Program-made: the position numbers and the translations under genes | The notes under the pieces: model-generated | Told to the model about the DNA's origin: nothing | Database searches by the model: none | Seen by the model: the letters and a program-made list of their open reading frames with translations, nothing else | Assembly (NCBI GenBank): GCA_028023455.1 | Contig: JAQFVV010006311.1 | Location: 3,501,490-3,565,489 of the forward strand | Reading direction: 5' to 3' | DNA: 64,000 nucleotides | DNA from: Epiperipatus broadwayi | Lineage: Eukaryota > Onychophora > Udeonychophora > Euonychophora > Peripatidae | Shown: in pieces, positions 1 through 9,796 of the stretch | Layout: each line of letters begins with the position of its first letter | Numbering within the stretch: position 1 is the stretch's first letter

Positions 1-477
1 ACACACTTCAAAAGATGGAGTCTGGAACCCAAATTCCTTGACTTCATCATTAAAATAAATCTTAATGCGCTTCCCATGAATTGGTTCCTTTATCACCGAA
101 GAGGTTTTACCAGCATTGACCCTATATGTAGTCTGTATGCTCGTGAAGATGAAACCATAGACCATATTATACACCAGTGCCCAAGACTTAAAACACTGAA
201 AGATATAATTATAATCAATTCCAACATAAGACCTGATATGATTTTCTCACTTGAAAATGCCATTCATAATGGGTTTTTTCAATAATAAGGCTTTCTACCT
301 TTGTCCTTTATTCCATATGGATAGTGAGATGCAAAACTCTCATGGAATTTCCCCCTTTCACAAATCATACCATTGTTTTATCAAATGCTCAAAAAAATCA
401 AGAAATGTGACCAGCTCCTGGCCTCCAGTAAAGTCTTTGATGACACCTGGTCTTTAACTGCTCTTTCCTTTTCCTGA
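1..477 (+). pseudogene. C-terminal relic of a non-LTR retrotransposon (LINE) polyprotein
   Basis: One frame reads from the window edge to a TGA at 475-477, broken only by two tandem stop pairs (TAA TAA at 283-288, TAG TGA at 322-327). The first part contains NALPMNWFLYHRRG and then a cysteine/histidine-like stretch ending ETIDHIIHQCP, matching the C-terminal CCHC region of LINE polyproteins, where CxxC...HxxxxC follows the reverse transcriptase. The last part, LKKIKKCDQLLASSKVFDDTW, matches the C-terminal tail of the minus-strand LINE at 15199-18440 and of the insertion at 6520-7343, so all three belong to one family. The element starts left of the window. The first zinc-binding cysteine pair is partly lost. 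The copy is dead. Confidence 0.75.
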
Positions 478-1754
478 TTATCAACTCCCACCTACCCACC
501 ATTATAGAATAGGAAATTCTAAAAGAAAATATTCATGTTTATATAAAAAATGCTTATTCCATTAAACAAGTTCTTAGAATCTCATCACTATACCTAACCA
601 CATAAGAGTATAACAATTGTACTCTCATAACACAATCTAGCCAGATGACAAATAGAACATTATACAATCATATTATTGTACAATTTATTCATTTATCTAT
701 CCTTTATTAGTATGTAATCACTATTTATTGTTAATAAAATTTTTGTTGAAATGAACACAATCAAAATTAGAGATTGTATTAAGATATATATATGTAGAAA
801 AATTGTTTCGAATGAAGATTTTTAAAAAAAGATTGATTCTGATCTAAATTGAATTTCCCCTGTTTCCTTCCTAATGGAGGCCAAATAATATTTTCAAAAA
901 TGAAATTTTTTATTGTTTTAAGAGAAGCCTTAAGATTTAATGAACATTTGTGAAGTATTTTTATTATTTCCTGAATAATTTTTTTAGGAGAAAAATATTT
1001 CCAGAAATTATGTAAACATGTAACAAACCCCCTCCCCTATAAACTGATTCACATTTTAAAATGGGAAAATATACAGTTTTAACTAGACCATTACAGATTA
1101 GAAGTCTTTTGCTAAAATAGACACCAATGCTTACTTAACCAGTCAATTAACAGAGAATTTTTAAATGTTTTACAATTTGAATAATATTTGTATATTGAAC
1201 ATCAAATACATTTTTATGGTTATTTACATTGAAGATGACTGAATGAATATGATTGAATATTTAAAAAATCATCACTTTACTTAGAAATTCTCAACTATGT
1301 AAACTTTTTTATTTCAAGAGATTAAAATATCAGAATATTAATGTTGCAGGTGAATGACTAAGCATTATATCATCACAGGCCTTTCTACATTTATGAACAG
1401 ATAGATGTAACTCAAAGCATTTGTTTTTTAAAATATTTTTATCTGTAATTATAAATACTGATTGTACAATATATAGATAATAGAATATTAAGATTTTATA
1501 AATTTTATGTGACTTACCTTCACATACTTAAATTATTTAACAAGTTATAAAGAAAATAAATAGAAGGAAAATAGTGAATAATTTAATATTGTGAGGAAAA
1601 CACCCTAGGTTAATAAGAAGTTAATATATTCCTGGGCAATAAAAAAAATGAAAGAGTTTTTATAGAAATTCCTAGTCATTTAATAGATATTTTTTTGTCA
1701 GTTTAACTAACAATTAATAGCAACTTTAATTTGGGTGATAATTATAAGAATAAT
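478..1754. other. AT-rich sequence without recognised features
   Basis: The first bases are probably the 3' UTR of the LINE relic just upstream. The rest is AT-rich with short A and T runs; I see no gene, RNA or clear repeat. Confidence 0.5.
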
Positions 1755-1850
1755 GAAACGTAATTTCTTTTTTTTTTTCATATGTCAAAGAGTTGACCTG
1801 GAAGCACTTTGACACATGAAAAATAGAAGAAGAAAGAAACGTAATTTCTT
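1755..1850 (-). mobile_element. Tiny retroposed hairpin with 15-bp target-site duplication
   Basis: The 15-mer GAAACGTAATTTCTT occurs at 1755-1769 and exactly again at 1836-1850. Between them lie 66 bp that read on the minus strand as a hairpin followed by an A run. Arm 1 is 1774-1790 and arm 2 is 1807-1823: 17 pairs with a 16-nt loop, and the single imperfect pair is a G-U wobble only when read on the minus strand. A run of about 11 A (minus strand) follows the hairpin directly. TSD length plus A-tail are the signature of LINE-machinery retroposition of a small structured RNA. The parent RNA is not recognised. Confidence 0.6.
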
Positions 1851-3132
1851 GAGCCTTAAGAAGGCTTTGATAGCAAGTTAATAATGAAATATTTAGATGA
1901 ACTTTATTTGCTAAATTAAAAGAAGTAATATATATATATATAAAGCAGAAAAAAATAAAATATCAAAGTAATAACGTTAATTCAATAAAATAATAAAGGG
2001 AGAGGGATGTAAAAATTATTAAATTTTAATTAAAATCTGAAGATCTCTTTCTATAAATAACATAAAATAATTCAGAAGATCAGAAGATTTGTTAATAGGA
2101 GTAAAATAATTCAGAAGATATTGCAGAAACAAAATAAATATAGCTGGATCTACAACAGTTATTTCAAGGTGACAATAATATATATATAAACTATCATTTG
2201 CACATGAAATGTTGAGTAAGCTTATAGTATAGATATGACTGACAACATAAGTGTGAGCATACATGCTATGAAAATCATATTTTTATTGTTTTTAGTTATG
2301 ATTATTTCACAATTAAATATGGTTAATGCTATTTTTGTCAAATTTATGACTACAGTGGCAAAATTAATTAAAGAATTTGATAAAAGTAGTAGTGAATCTA
2401 TTTCCTTGCTATGATTCCTGTAGGACATTTTGTTCAAAGTTAAATTAACCACAAAATTTCATACGCCATAATAAATGATAGCATTAAAACGGTGTATCAT
2501 TTGTTTTTTCAAATCTTAAAGATATGTATTTTTTCAAATTAAACAATTTTATTCAAATTTTTAAATTTTTATTTTATCAAATACACAGGAAGAAAATTAT
2601 CTTATCCAATTGTTTACTACTGATTTATTGCAAATTAAGTACAGTTAGAATATTGTTTAAATATCGTTTCAATTAGAAATGCTATTTATTACTTCGTCAT
2701 CGCTTTTATATTAGAGTTAAAAATGTCAACTAAAATGTGATACTGAAACTTATAAAAAAAGAATTGACTGAGAAATTAAGGCAAGTTACTGAAATAGACA
2801 ATTTTATCTGCAGTTTGATTAATAACTTTTATATTTATAATATATTAATGTTAAATTAAATCTCCAACCTCTTTACTTGAAAAAAATCTTTTGTTAAAAC
2901 ATGGTAAAATGTAAACCTGCCTCCAAGAAGCATTTTGATGGAAGTATTCCATTCACCTTTATACGATTTCAACTGGAATCATAACAGCAAGTAATATCAC
3001 CAAATATTGCATTATTCCTTCAACCTATGAGTCAAACAATCATCACAATGTTCAAGATGTATCAATTTCAATAATTAATGCAGCATTTTGTTCAACTTTG
3101 AATAAAAATACTGACAATTAATTGATGATTAG
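1851..3132. other. AT-rich sequence without recognised features
   Basis: AT-rich, with short internal duplications around 2066-2125 (a repeated ATTCAGAAGAT motif). Small open frames on the minus strand near 2019-2452 have no recognisable content. The last 150 bases may hold further, unreadable transposase remains joined to the Tigger-like relic. Confidence 0.4.
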
Positions 3133-3366
3133 AAAATCGAAGAGCTTATGCAATCACACATGGAAGAATTAACTGAGGAATTAATACAACTGGATGAACA
3201 TAAAGAAAAACAAGGCAGAAAAGAAAATCAACAAGTTTTTAGAAAAGAATCTGGATATCAAAAAAGATTGAAGAAGTTGATTTTATATTTTAAGGCCATA
3301 AACAGCATTTTCGAAGAATTTGATTCCAAGTTAAAATGTCCACTAAATCTAAAAATGCTTAAGTAA
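3133..3366 (+). pseudogene. Tigger/pogo-like (Tc1-mariner superfamily) transposase C-terminal relic
   Basis: The frame reads IEELMQSHMEELTEELIQLDE, then a charged stretch, then KAINSIFEEFDS near the end. The order fits the C-terminal acidic tail of Tigger/jerky-type DDE transposases: a (D)VEELLxSHxEELTxEeLixLe motif, a lysine-rich linker, then a helix containing FEExDPN. In active elements this tail follows the DDE catalytic domain; no catalytic aspartates or DNA-binding domain can be read upstream, so this is a fragment. The frame is open upstream of the ATG at 3148, which is therefore not a real start. The assignment rests on motif memory, not a search; a chance acidic coiled-coil frame is the alternative. 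Confidence 0.5.
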
Positions 3367-3984
3367 AAGCATAAGATCATATAATATGATGTATAAAAGG
3401 AAAATTTCAGAAATAAATCAACTATTCATTCTAAACTCTTTCTCTAGAGATTGTCAACCTTCAACACCTAGTGCATCACTTCCAAAGGACTAAGTTTATT
3501 AAAAGAATGAAAAGACAATGATTGACCCTTAAAATAAGGAAATGATGTTGAGTTATTGATGACTAGATAATAACACTTGCATTCTTATATTAAATACATA
3601 CATGCATAATACTCTCATGTCATAACTGAATATATCATTATGAAAATATTTTTATATCACTTCAATTAACTATAAAAACAATTTAACATTATAAATACAA
3701 TTTAATAACAATGAATTCATTACTAATTAACATATTTATGTTTGTCTTTATATTTCTTTGCATATTCTTAGTTATACACATCAATATTGTATTCCCAATA
3801 TCTCATTAATTTAATGTTGAACTCAGATCCATTTCACTATTAGTAATACATCATCGTAATCACAAATTTAGGCTACGAGTTCTCTAGTTTTAATATTATT
3901 TCATTTTTTAAAACAACACTAATTATTTTAGAAATTATTGAACGGAATATAAATGATTTTTTTAAAAATACATAAAAAGTTAAA

Positions 3985-4140
3985 TAATAATTACTATTTA
4001 CTCAAATTATAAATTATGTTACAAATTTAATTAAATTTTTTTTTGGCCTTAGTTTTTTTTAAACTTTAGTACTAATTGGTATTTTCATAAACTACAAAAG
4101 TTTAACATTTTTAGATGTAGTTGTAGCAATCTTTCTTTTA
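3985..4140 (+). repeat. Diverged direct repeat, left copy (partner 6012-6160)
   Basis: The order of motifs (ATT..ATTTA.tCAA.TTATAAATTAT, a TTTTTTGGCyTwa block, then TTTTAGATrTAG) is shared with 6012-6160 in the same orientation. The two copies bracket the inverted Penelope pair at 4575-5508 and may be remains of a flanking repeat of that element. Divergence is high. Confidence 0.35.
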
Positions 4141-4209
4141 ATATCCTACAACTTACTTCAATGTCTTTGAGACTTAAAAATTATACTGATTTATTATTTA
4201 CATTATATA

Positions 4210-4211
4210 AA

Positions 4212-4262
<51 letters not shown>

Positions 4263-4310
4263 TATATATAAACCTTATATATATATATATATATATAAGG
4301 TTTATTAAAC
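4210..4310. repeat. (TA)n microsatellite with a perfect palindrome
   Basis: A TA tract runs from about 4213. Bases 4268-4305 form a perfect 38-bp palindrome, ATAAACCTT-(AT)n-AAGGTTTAT, able to form a cruciform. Confidence 0.85.
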
Positions 4311-4426
4311 AATATTTTTTAAAAAGTTGTCTTATTAAATAATTTTTTATTGAATTATTTTTAATATATTATGTTGCAAAGACAACATTATGAACAAGTT
4401 TTAATTTAAAATTTGATCATTTTTTG

Positions 4427-4460
<34 letters not shown>

Positions 4461-4574
4461 TGCTAAAAAAAATTTCATGGGTTATAGATATAAATGATAT
4501 ATCGAGGGTCCATCAGTGTAAATTTACCATTTCAGTTTGATCACACAAAACATCAAATGGGTGATAAATAGAAA

Positions 4575-5016
4575 GATAGTTGGAAGATGCTGTAAATGGT
4601 GATTTATAACATTGTTAAAGTTTCACCAATGAAAACAAACAGGTATATAAAATTGAAAAATAAAATGAAAGACAGAAAATCTTCAGAGTGTTATGTTTTT
4701 GAAAAAATTCTTCCAAATAGAAGGAAGTTTACATGTGCTATCACATTTGATAATAAAATTTGGTCTTTTTAATATCTCAATGTTTTCTTTGATCGTATAT
4801 TGGTAGAGAGAATAACATCTGGATAGGATCCTTGTATTAAAGAAATCAATATTGTGCCCTGAATTTATCATAGAATGGATTAAGAATGCTGGCGATGATG
4901 AGTGTTGCTTAACTATATTAGCATGTTCATCTCTTCTAGTATTGATGTGACAGTTACTCATATCAACATAAGCTTTACAAATGTGACATGAAATTTTATA
5001 AAACTCCATGAGCCTC
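4575..5016 (-). pseudogene. Penelope-like element 3' end, GIY-YIG endonuclease relic (left, inverted arm)
   Basis: On the minus strand an open frame (5018 to 4683) reads EFYKISCHICKAYVD, then RRDEH, then SSSPAFLIHSMINSGHNIDF and finally IKENIEILKRPN. This is the layout of the C-terminal GIY-YIG endonuclease of Penelope-like elements: YK-I-x-C-xx-C with the element-specific zinc pair, a YIG-like position (here degraded to YVD), an arginine plus ExH motif, SxxxxH, GHxIDF, and a terminal E-x-IEI-x-K-x-PN helix. In the intact protein this domain nicks DNA for target-primed reverse transcription. Reverse transcriptase is absent, so the copy is 5' truncated. It lies head to head with a homologous copy at 5087-5508, separated by only 70 bp. 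Confidence 0.7.
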
Positions 5017-5086
5017 ATAATATAAGCATATACTACTTAACTAAAAATTAAAACATCATAAGCAATCCTAAAGATTCAATCCCTTT

Positions 5087-5508
5087 TGGCTCATGGAGTT
5101 TGTGAAATTTTATGTGGCATTTGTAAAGGTTCTTATGTAGTTATGACATTATTACTAGAAGAGTTAAATAGGTAGTGCAGTTAAGCAACACTCATTATGA
5201 TCAGCACTCTCACTCCATGCTATGGATTCAGGTCACAATATTCATTTCTCTAATACCAGGATTCTTCCAGATGTGATACTCTACCAATGTAAGACCATAG
5301 AAGGCATTGAAATACTACAAAGCCCAAATTAAATAAAAAACATGATGATACATGCAAACTTTTTCCTATTTGGATTTTTTTTAAAAATTTGCTCTGAAGA
5401 TTTTGTGATATTTATTTTATTTTTCAATTTTAAATACATTTTTTTTTTCTATTGGTGGAACTTTAACTCTTTATAAATCATGGTTTACAGTGCCTCTACA
5501 ACCACCTT
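5087..5508 (+). pseudogene. Penelope-like element 3' end, GIY-YIG relic (right arm of head-to-head pair)
   Basis: This segment is a plus-strand homologue of the minus-strand arm at 4575-5016. Both start at GGCTCATGGAGTTT, share the block around ATTTTATGTGGCATTTGTAAA, the TCAGGTCACAATATTCATTTC block (left arm: cagggcacaatattgatttc), and the 3' UTR around ATTTTATTTTTCAATTTTA. Frameshifts and stops break this arm, so no open frame survives. Just past its end, 5521-5532 reads GCCGAAATGTCG, a motif resembling the 3' half of the hammerhead ribozymes known from Penelope elements, but no matching CTGATGA core is visible. The coding family is inferred from the left arm. Confidence 0.65.
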
Positions 5509-6504
5509 TATAATATTCTAGCCGAAATGTCGGTATATTTATAATTAAAATCACAATTGTTTCATTAAAGCTGTTTTTTAATAATTCTTTTTTTGTATGT
5601 ATAACTATTTAATTATTATTAAATTAATACACATGGAAATTATAATTTTATAGAAAATTACAAATTAACAGAAAATATATTTTGTAGTTTCTAGACTTAA
5701 AAATGTTTAAAAAAAACAATTTAAAAGCTATTTCTTAATATATCTTTTTTTTTCAATATTTTTTTAAATGTGGAATTAACTATAACATAGTTTGGTGTAT
5801 GTTTTATTCTATCATTAAGGTTTTCTTTCTCACCCATATTTCTTGTAGTTTTAATTTCATTTTTTTAAATTTTACTTTTGTACATTTCAATACCCCCTTA
5901 CATAATAAATTTGTATAATTTATTAATGTTTTTTTTTTTTTGTTATTGTTCTAAATTTTAACTGTATGAAGAAAATTATTTGTATTGTTCTAAATTTTAA
6001 CTGTATGAAGAAAATTAATTATCATTTATCCAAGTTATAAATTATCTAAATATTTAACACAAATAAAGTTTTTTTGGCTTAAAGCTTTGAAAACTAAATT
6101 ATAATTTCACAAATTTTTGAATTTTAGATATAGCTTTACTATTAATCAATCTATTTATATTTTTCTTTAATCTCTGTTTATTATGATTCTCCTTGTTTTA
6201 CTTTTGTTCCTACAATTTTATTGATTAGTTTACGAATAGTCCAAGACTGTTACTTGTTTTAAAAGCCAATTTCTTTATGGCTACTATTTTTTCTTTTTTA
6301 AAAAGTAATCTCAGCTCTTAAATAAAATCATGATCAGATCACATATTTTAATAATATTTGACACTAGCTACTCTCTCTTTTTTTTTTCATATGTTGGTTT
6401 TTTAATTTATAAAAACTAATTACAATCGTACCGTCTTAAATTATGATAAGAATTTATATCATTTTCAAGCTAAATATACAATTTTATTCGATTATTTCTA
6501 ATAC
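5509..6504. other. AT-rich sequence with a 39-bp tandem duplication and a diverged direct repeat
   Basis: A 39-bp unit beginning TATTGTTCTAAATTTTAACT occurs at 5944-5982 and again from 5983. 6012-6160 is the partner of the repeat at 3985-4140. The remainder is AT-rich with no recognised gene. Confidence 0.5.
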
Positions 6505-6548
6505 AACTTGTCTAATTCAATATTATAGCCAGAGTACTTCCAGCTAAC

Positions 6549-6809
6549 ATGAAAATTCTAAGAATAAAAAAAACGAGTGACGTTTTTGCTGCGATTAGAA
6601 TGGGACTGTTCCTGCTTTATGCCGCGTGGTTAACCATAAATTATTTTGTTTTTAAGCAAGAAAGTAAGGAACCCTGGGAGATATGTAAAAAATTTATTCG
6701 AAGGACTATGTTCAGAGATCTCTTGTTAACACCGGAAAAACTCTTCCGGGACACATGGGAGCAACTTAGGCCACTAGATGAAGAGCCTGTCCTCAGGCAT
6801 GCTAATTAA
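6549..6809 (+). pseudogene. LINE polyprotein C-terminal tail (5'-truncated copy)
   Basis: The open frame reads through KKFIRRTMFRDLLLTPEKLF and RDTWEQL near its end. It aligns by eye with LKKTKTRDSLITPEVIF..TWDML at the C-terminus of the LINE at 15199-18440, and with the tail of the relic at 1-477. It is therefore the extreme C-terminus of a LINE ORF, not an independent small gene. The frame stays open upstream of the ATG at 6549 to about the insertion boundary at 6520, so that ATG is an internal methionine. No catalytic domain is present. The hydrophobic stretch near the start (GLFLLYAAWLTINYFVF) could be mistaken for a membrane segment. Confidence 0.7.
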
Positions 6810-7157
6810 ATATTAATTCAAGATTAAAAAATAAATGGTCCAGTCAGATGGAGTATAACAAAGGATTGCTGCCAATTAAAGTAGGAACTGCATAATGATC
6901 ACCGGCTAAATCACTAAACGAAGAGCCAGTTGTTCTGATATAAAACCAGTTACATAATAATTACAAACTAAGTTTGAACGATGAGTTTCTCGCTCTGATC
7001 ATGAAATTAATTTGTCATAATAATTGTAACTAATGCATCAAATGGGTATATTTTCTAATTTAGAAAATTATTTACTGATGATTGTTGTAATAAGTGTAAC
7101 AAATCTAAACAAATGTATACCTAAAAGATTTATACTGTAATTGTATGCGTATTTTCC

Positions 7158-7343
<186 letters not shown>

Positions 7344-7358
7344 AACTTGTCTAATTCA

Positions 7359-7676
7359 TATTTCAGCTAAAAGTATTTTTATTTATAGGAGTTTTATAAG
7401 TGTAAAACTATTGCATTATAATTTTTAATACATTAACTTTTACCATATTATAATGTGTAAGAGTTTAGTATCATTTATTTTTTATTTCATATCGCATTCA
7501 ATCTTTTACTATTATGTAATTCTATTTTATTTTTAATTTTCTTATATTTAACATCAATAAGCAAGTCTTATTGTTAGTATAAATATAATAACATTTACTG
7601 TATTATAGAGCACAGAAGATTAGTATCTTTTATTTTTCATATCATATAGCATTCAATCTCTTACTTACTATTATAT

Positions 7677-7754
<78 letters not shown>

Positions 7755-9152
7755 TATTTACTTTATTTTTAATTTTTTGATATTTAATACCAATAAGCAA
7801 GTTTTATTGTTAGTATAAAAAACATAACATAATTTTTAATATATGTTAATTTAATCATCATCAATATAACATTTAAAAATTTCGCAATTAACTTGATAAA
7901 AATACTTTTGCTTTTAAAATTCTATTTATAAAATTCTTAATGTCTTCTCGTCTTGTTAATTTTACATGCCCATTCTCAATTCAATTCAAACAATCCTCTT
8001 TTGATATCAGTATTTTTTAACATTAAATGTTTAGATGTTTTAGGCTATTGACAATATTGCATGTAACTATACTTACTACATTCTCTATATTTATCTATAG
8101 TTGTCTATAATCTTCTTATATTATCAGTTCATTGCAGAATCCATTTTATCAGAACCATTTTTTTTTTATAAATCTTTTCACCAAACTTTTTAATTTATCT
8201 ATCTAATAAGTTTATTTAGGTATTTTATAAACTTTGAAGATTCTGTTTTAAAGATTTAAATTATATATTGCATCTTTCTACTGATATGTACAGCCCAGTT
8301 CTATCTGAGATTTTTTGTTCATAGAATTTCATTATCTTCATATATTTCATTTTTGATTCTCCTTGTTGTTCTCCACATGCAGCTTTTCTTATTTTCTTGT
8401 GTAATACCGTTTTCATATTCTACTTTTATTAAAGCTGAAGAACAAGGATAATTAATGAACCCTGCTAAAAAAGAACTCTTCAAAACTCTCCTGTTAGCTA
8501 ATAAGCATACTTTCTTCTAATATATATGGAACTATGCTTTCCACAAAAATAATTCTTAGTTGAAATTTTTTCTTTTTGCAAAAATCTTATACAAAAATTT
8601 CTTATTGTTATTTTTAATTGTTAAAACTAAAATATTACTTTATATGATATTAATTTATTAAAATTATAAATTACTTTGAAGATATCCTTTTCCTGTGAGA
8701 ATATGAAATTGTTTAGATAGCTTCGAACATTGTTGATCTAAATAATCAGGTAACATTATTTTTTGACTTTCTGGTGGACAATGTTGCTACAATGTATATA
8801 TATATATATTAGATTAAATATTTTCAAGGATTTATAATGTAAATAAAGCAATGGGTAGTGATATTTTATACATAAATGTTTAGCAATGATACTACTATAA
8901 AAATCATTAATCAACACTTATAAAGGTGAAACACGTTTATTCTAACATCCAACAATATTTCACCTATTTTGAGGTTAATTTAAAAAGCAGAAAAAGTTCT
9001 CTTTAATTTCTAATTTAAATTATTGTATTGATTTAAATTTAGAGAGCTATTGTTTTCTTTTAATATCCTGCAAATGTTAGATGAAATATTTTGGAGGAGG
9101 ATTTGTGATAAATAAAATAATGAGATTATTGCATATTAATCATTAGAAATTG
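7359..9152. other. AT-rich sequence, one compound microsatellite, no genes
   Basis: Apart from the (TA)n(GA)n tract at 7682-7750 and a short (TA)n near 8795, nothing is recognised. A segment at about 7430-7560 resembles 7610-7830 (shared GCATTCAATCTyTTACT and AATAAGCAAGTyTTATTGTTAGTATAA blocks), so a roughly 200-bp diverged tandem repeat is present. Confidence 0.5.
7682..7750. repeat. Compound microsatellite (TA)n(GA)n
   Basis: About 20 TA units followed by about 14 GA units. It lies inside the second copy of a roughly 200-bp diverged tandem repeat. Confidence 0.95.
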
Positions 9153-9266
9153 GTTTTCACATAGGCAAAACTCTCCACACAGTAGCACCACTCAGTGCAA
9201 GCCTGAGGAATCAATGGATGCAGAAAGGTTTGTGCATAAAATCCCTATCTAGTGCACACTCATCTA

Positions 9267-9312
9267 ATGTCCCCAGACTAGTTTCTAGCTTATAGTTTTT
9301 ACCACTGAGAAG
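9267..9312 (-). ncRNA. Decayed hammerhead ribozyme-like motif, left arm of copy 1
   Basis: On the minus strand GCTTCTCA leads into a damaged core (GTGGTAA in place of CTGATGA), then AAGCTA, then GAAACTAGTC and TGGGGA. The 3' half is perfect for a type I hammerhead: GAAA, the palindromic stem III ACTAGT, cleavage triplet GTC and stem I strand TGGGGA. The CUGAUGA half is lost, so it should be inactive. Confidence 0.4.
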
Positions 9313-9527
9313 CTTGCCCAATAGGAGTATGGTGACTGTGGTTATTAAATAACCAAAGACACTAAAAAGTATGAATTTTGATCTATACAACTAGACATGC
9401 TAATGAGCTTAACTTGAAAACATTATTGTGCTTTCTTCAAAACTTTGTAGTTAGCTAAAAAGTAAAATATGGTTGCTGGAGGATTGCATTAGATTCTAAG
9501 ATCTAGATGTGCTCTCAGAGCCAAGAC

Positions 9528-9569
9528 TCTTCACTGATGAAAGCCACAAGCTAAAATCTAGTCTGGGAA
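9528..9569 (+). ncRNA. Decayed hammerhead ribozyme-like motif, right arm of copy 1
   Basis: CTGATGA at 9534-9540 is intact and is preceded by CTCTTCA. Stem II AAGC/GCTA is weak, the GAAA core has become AAAA (9553-9556), and CTAGTC (cleavage GTC at 9561-9563) is followed by TGGGAAT. It is probably inactive because of the lost core G. Confidence 0.4.
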
Positions 9570-9796
9570 TATTGGATGAATGGGCATTAGATAAGGATTT
9601 TATGCATAAATCTTCCTGCATGCATTGATTTCTCTGGCTTGCAATGAGTGGTACTACTGTATGGAGAGTTTTGTCTCTGTGAAAAACAGCTTGTGTAAGC
9701 ATAAAGAATGGTGATCGTGTGATGTTTGATAGAAATTGCTTTAACAGTAATTTTACTAGGGAAATGATCAATAGGTTCTAAGAATAAATTACTTTT

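Larger units (their letters stand above)
9153..9686. mobile_element. Inverted-arm element with hammerhead-like motifs, copy 1
   Basis: Left arm about 9153-9320 and right arm about 9500-9686 are inverted copies of each other: outer ends GGTTTTCAC.../...GTGAAAAAC, then CTCTCCAyACAGTAG / CTACTGTATGGAGAG, continuing through a conserved block with CTAGTCTGGG.A. The centre (about 9320-9500) is homologous to the centre of a second copy at 41105-41584, so the two are members of one repeat family. Each arm carries a decayed hammerhead-ribozyme core. There is no coding capacity. Type I hammerheads in animals are known from Penelope-like elements and from retrozymes; which of these applies is undecided. 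Confidence 0.6.

Noticed and set aside
251-457. Plus-strand 68-codon frame overlapping the LINE relic
   Set aside because: The LINE coding frame is the other one; this is an out-of-frame shadow.
5521-5535. GCCGAAATGTCGGT as a hammerhead ribozyme
   Set aside because: It resembles the 3' half of such ribozymes but no CTGATGA core or stem II is found upstream, so it is not annotated as an RNA.
9496-9771. 91-codon minus frame in the inverted-arm element
   Set aside because: Not preserved in the second copy and it runs through the ribozyme arm, so it is chance.
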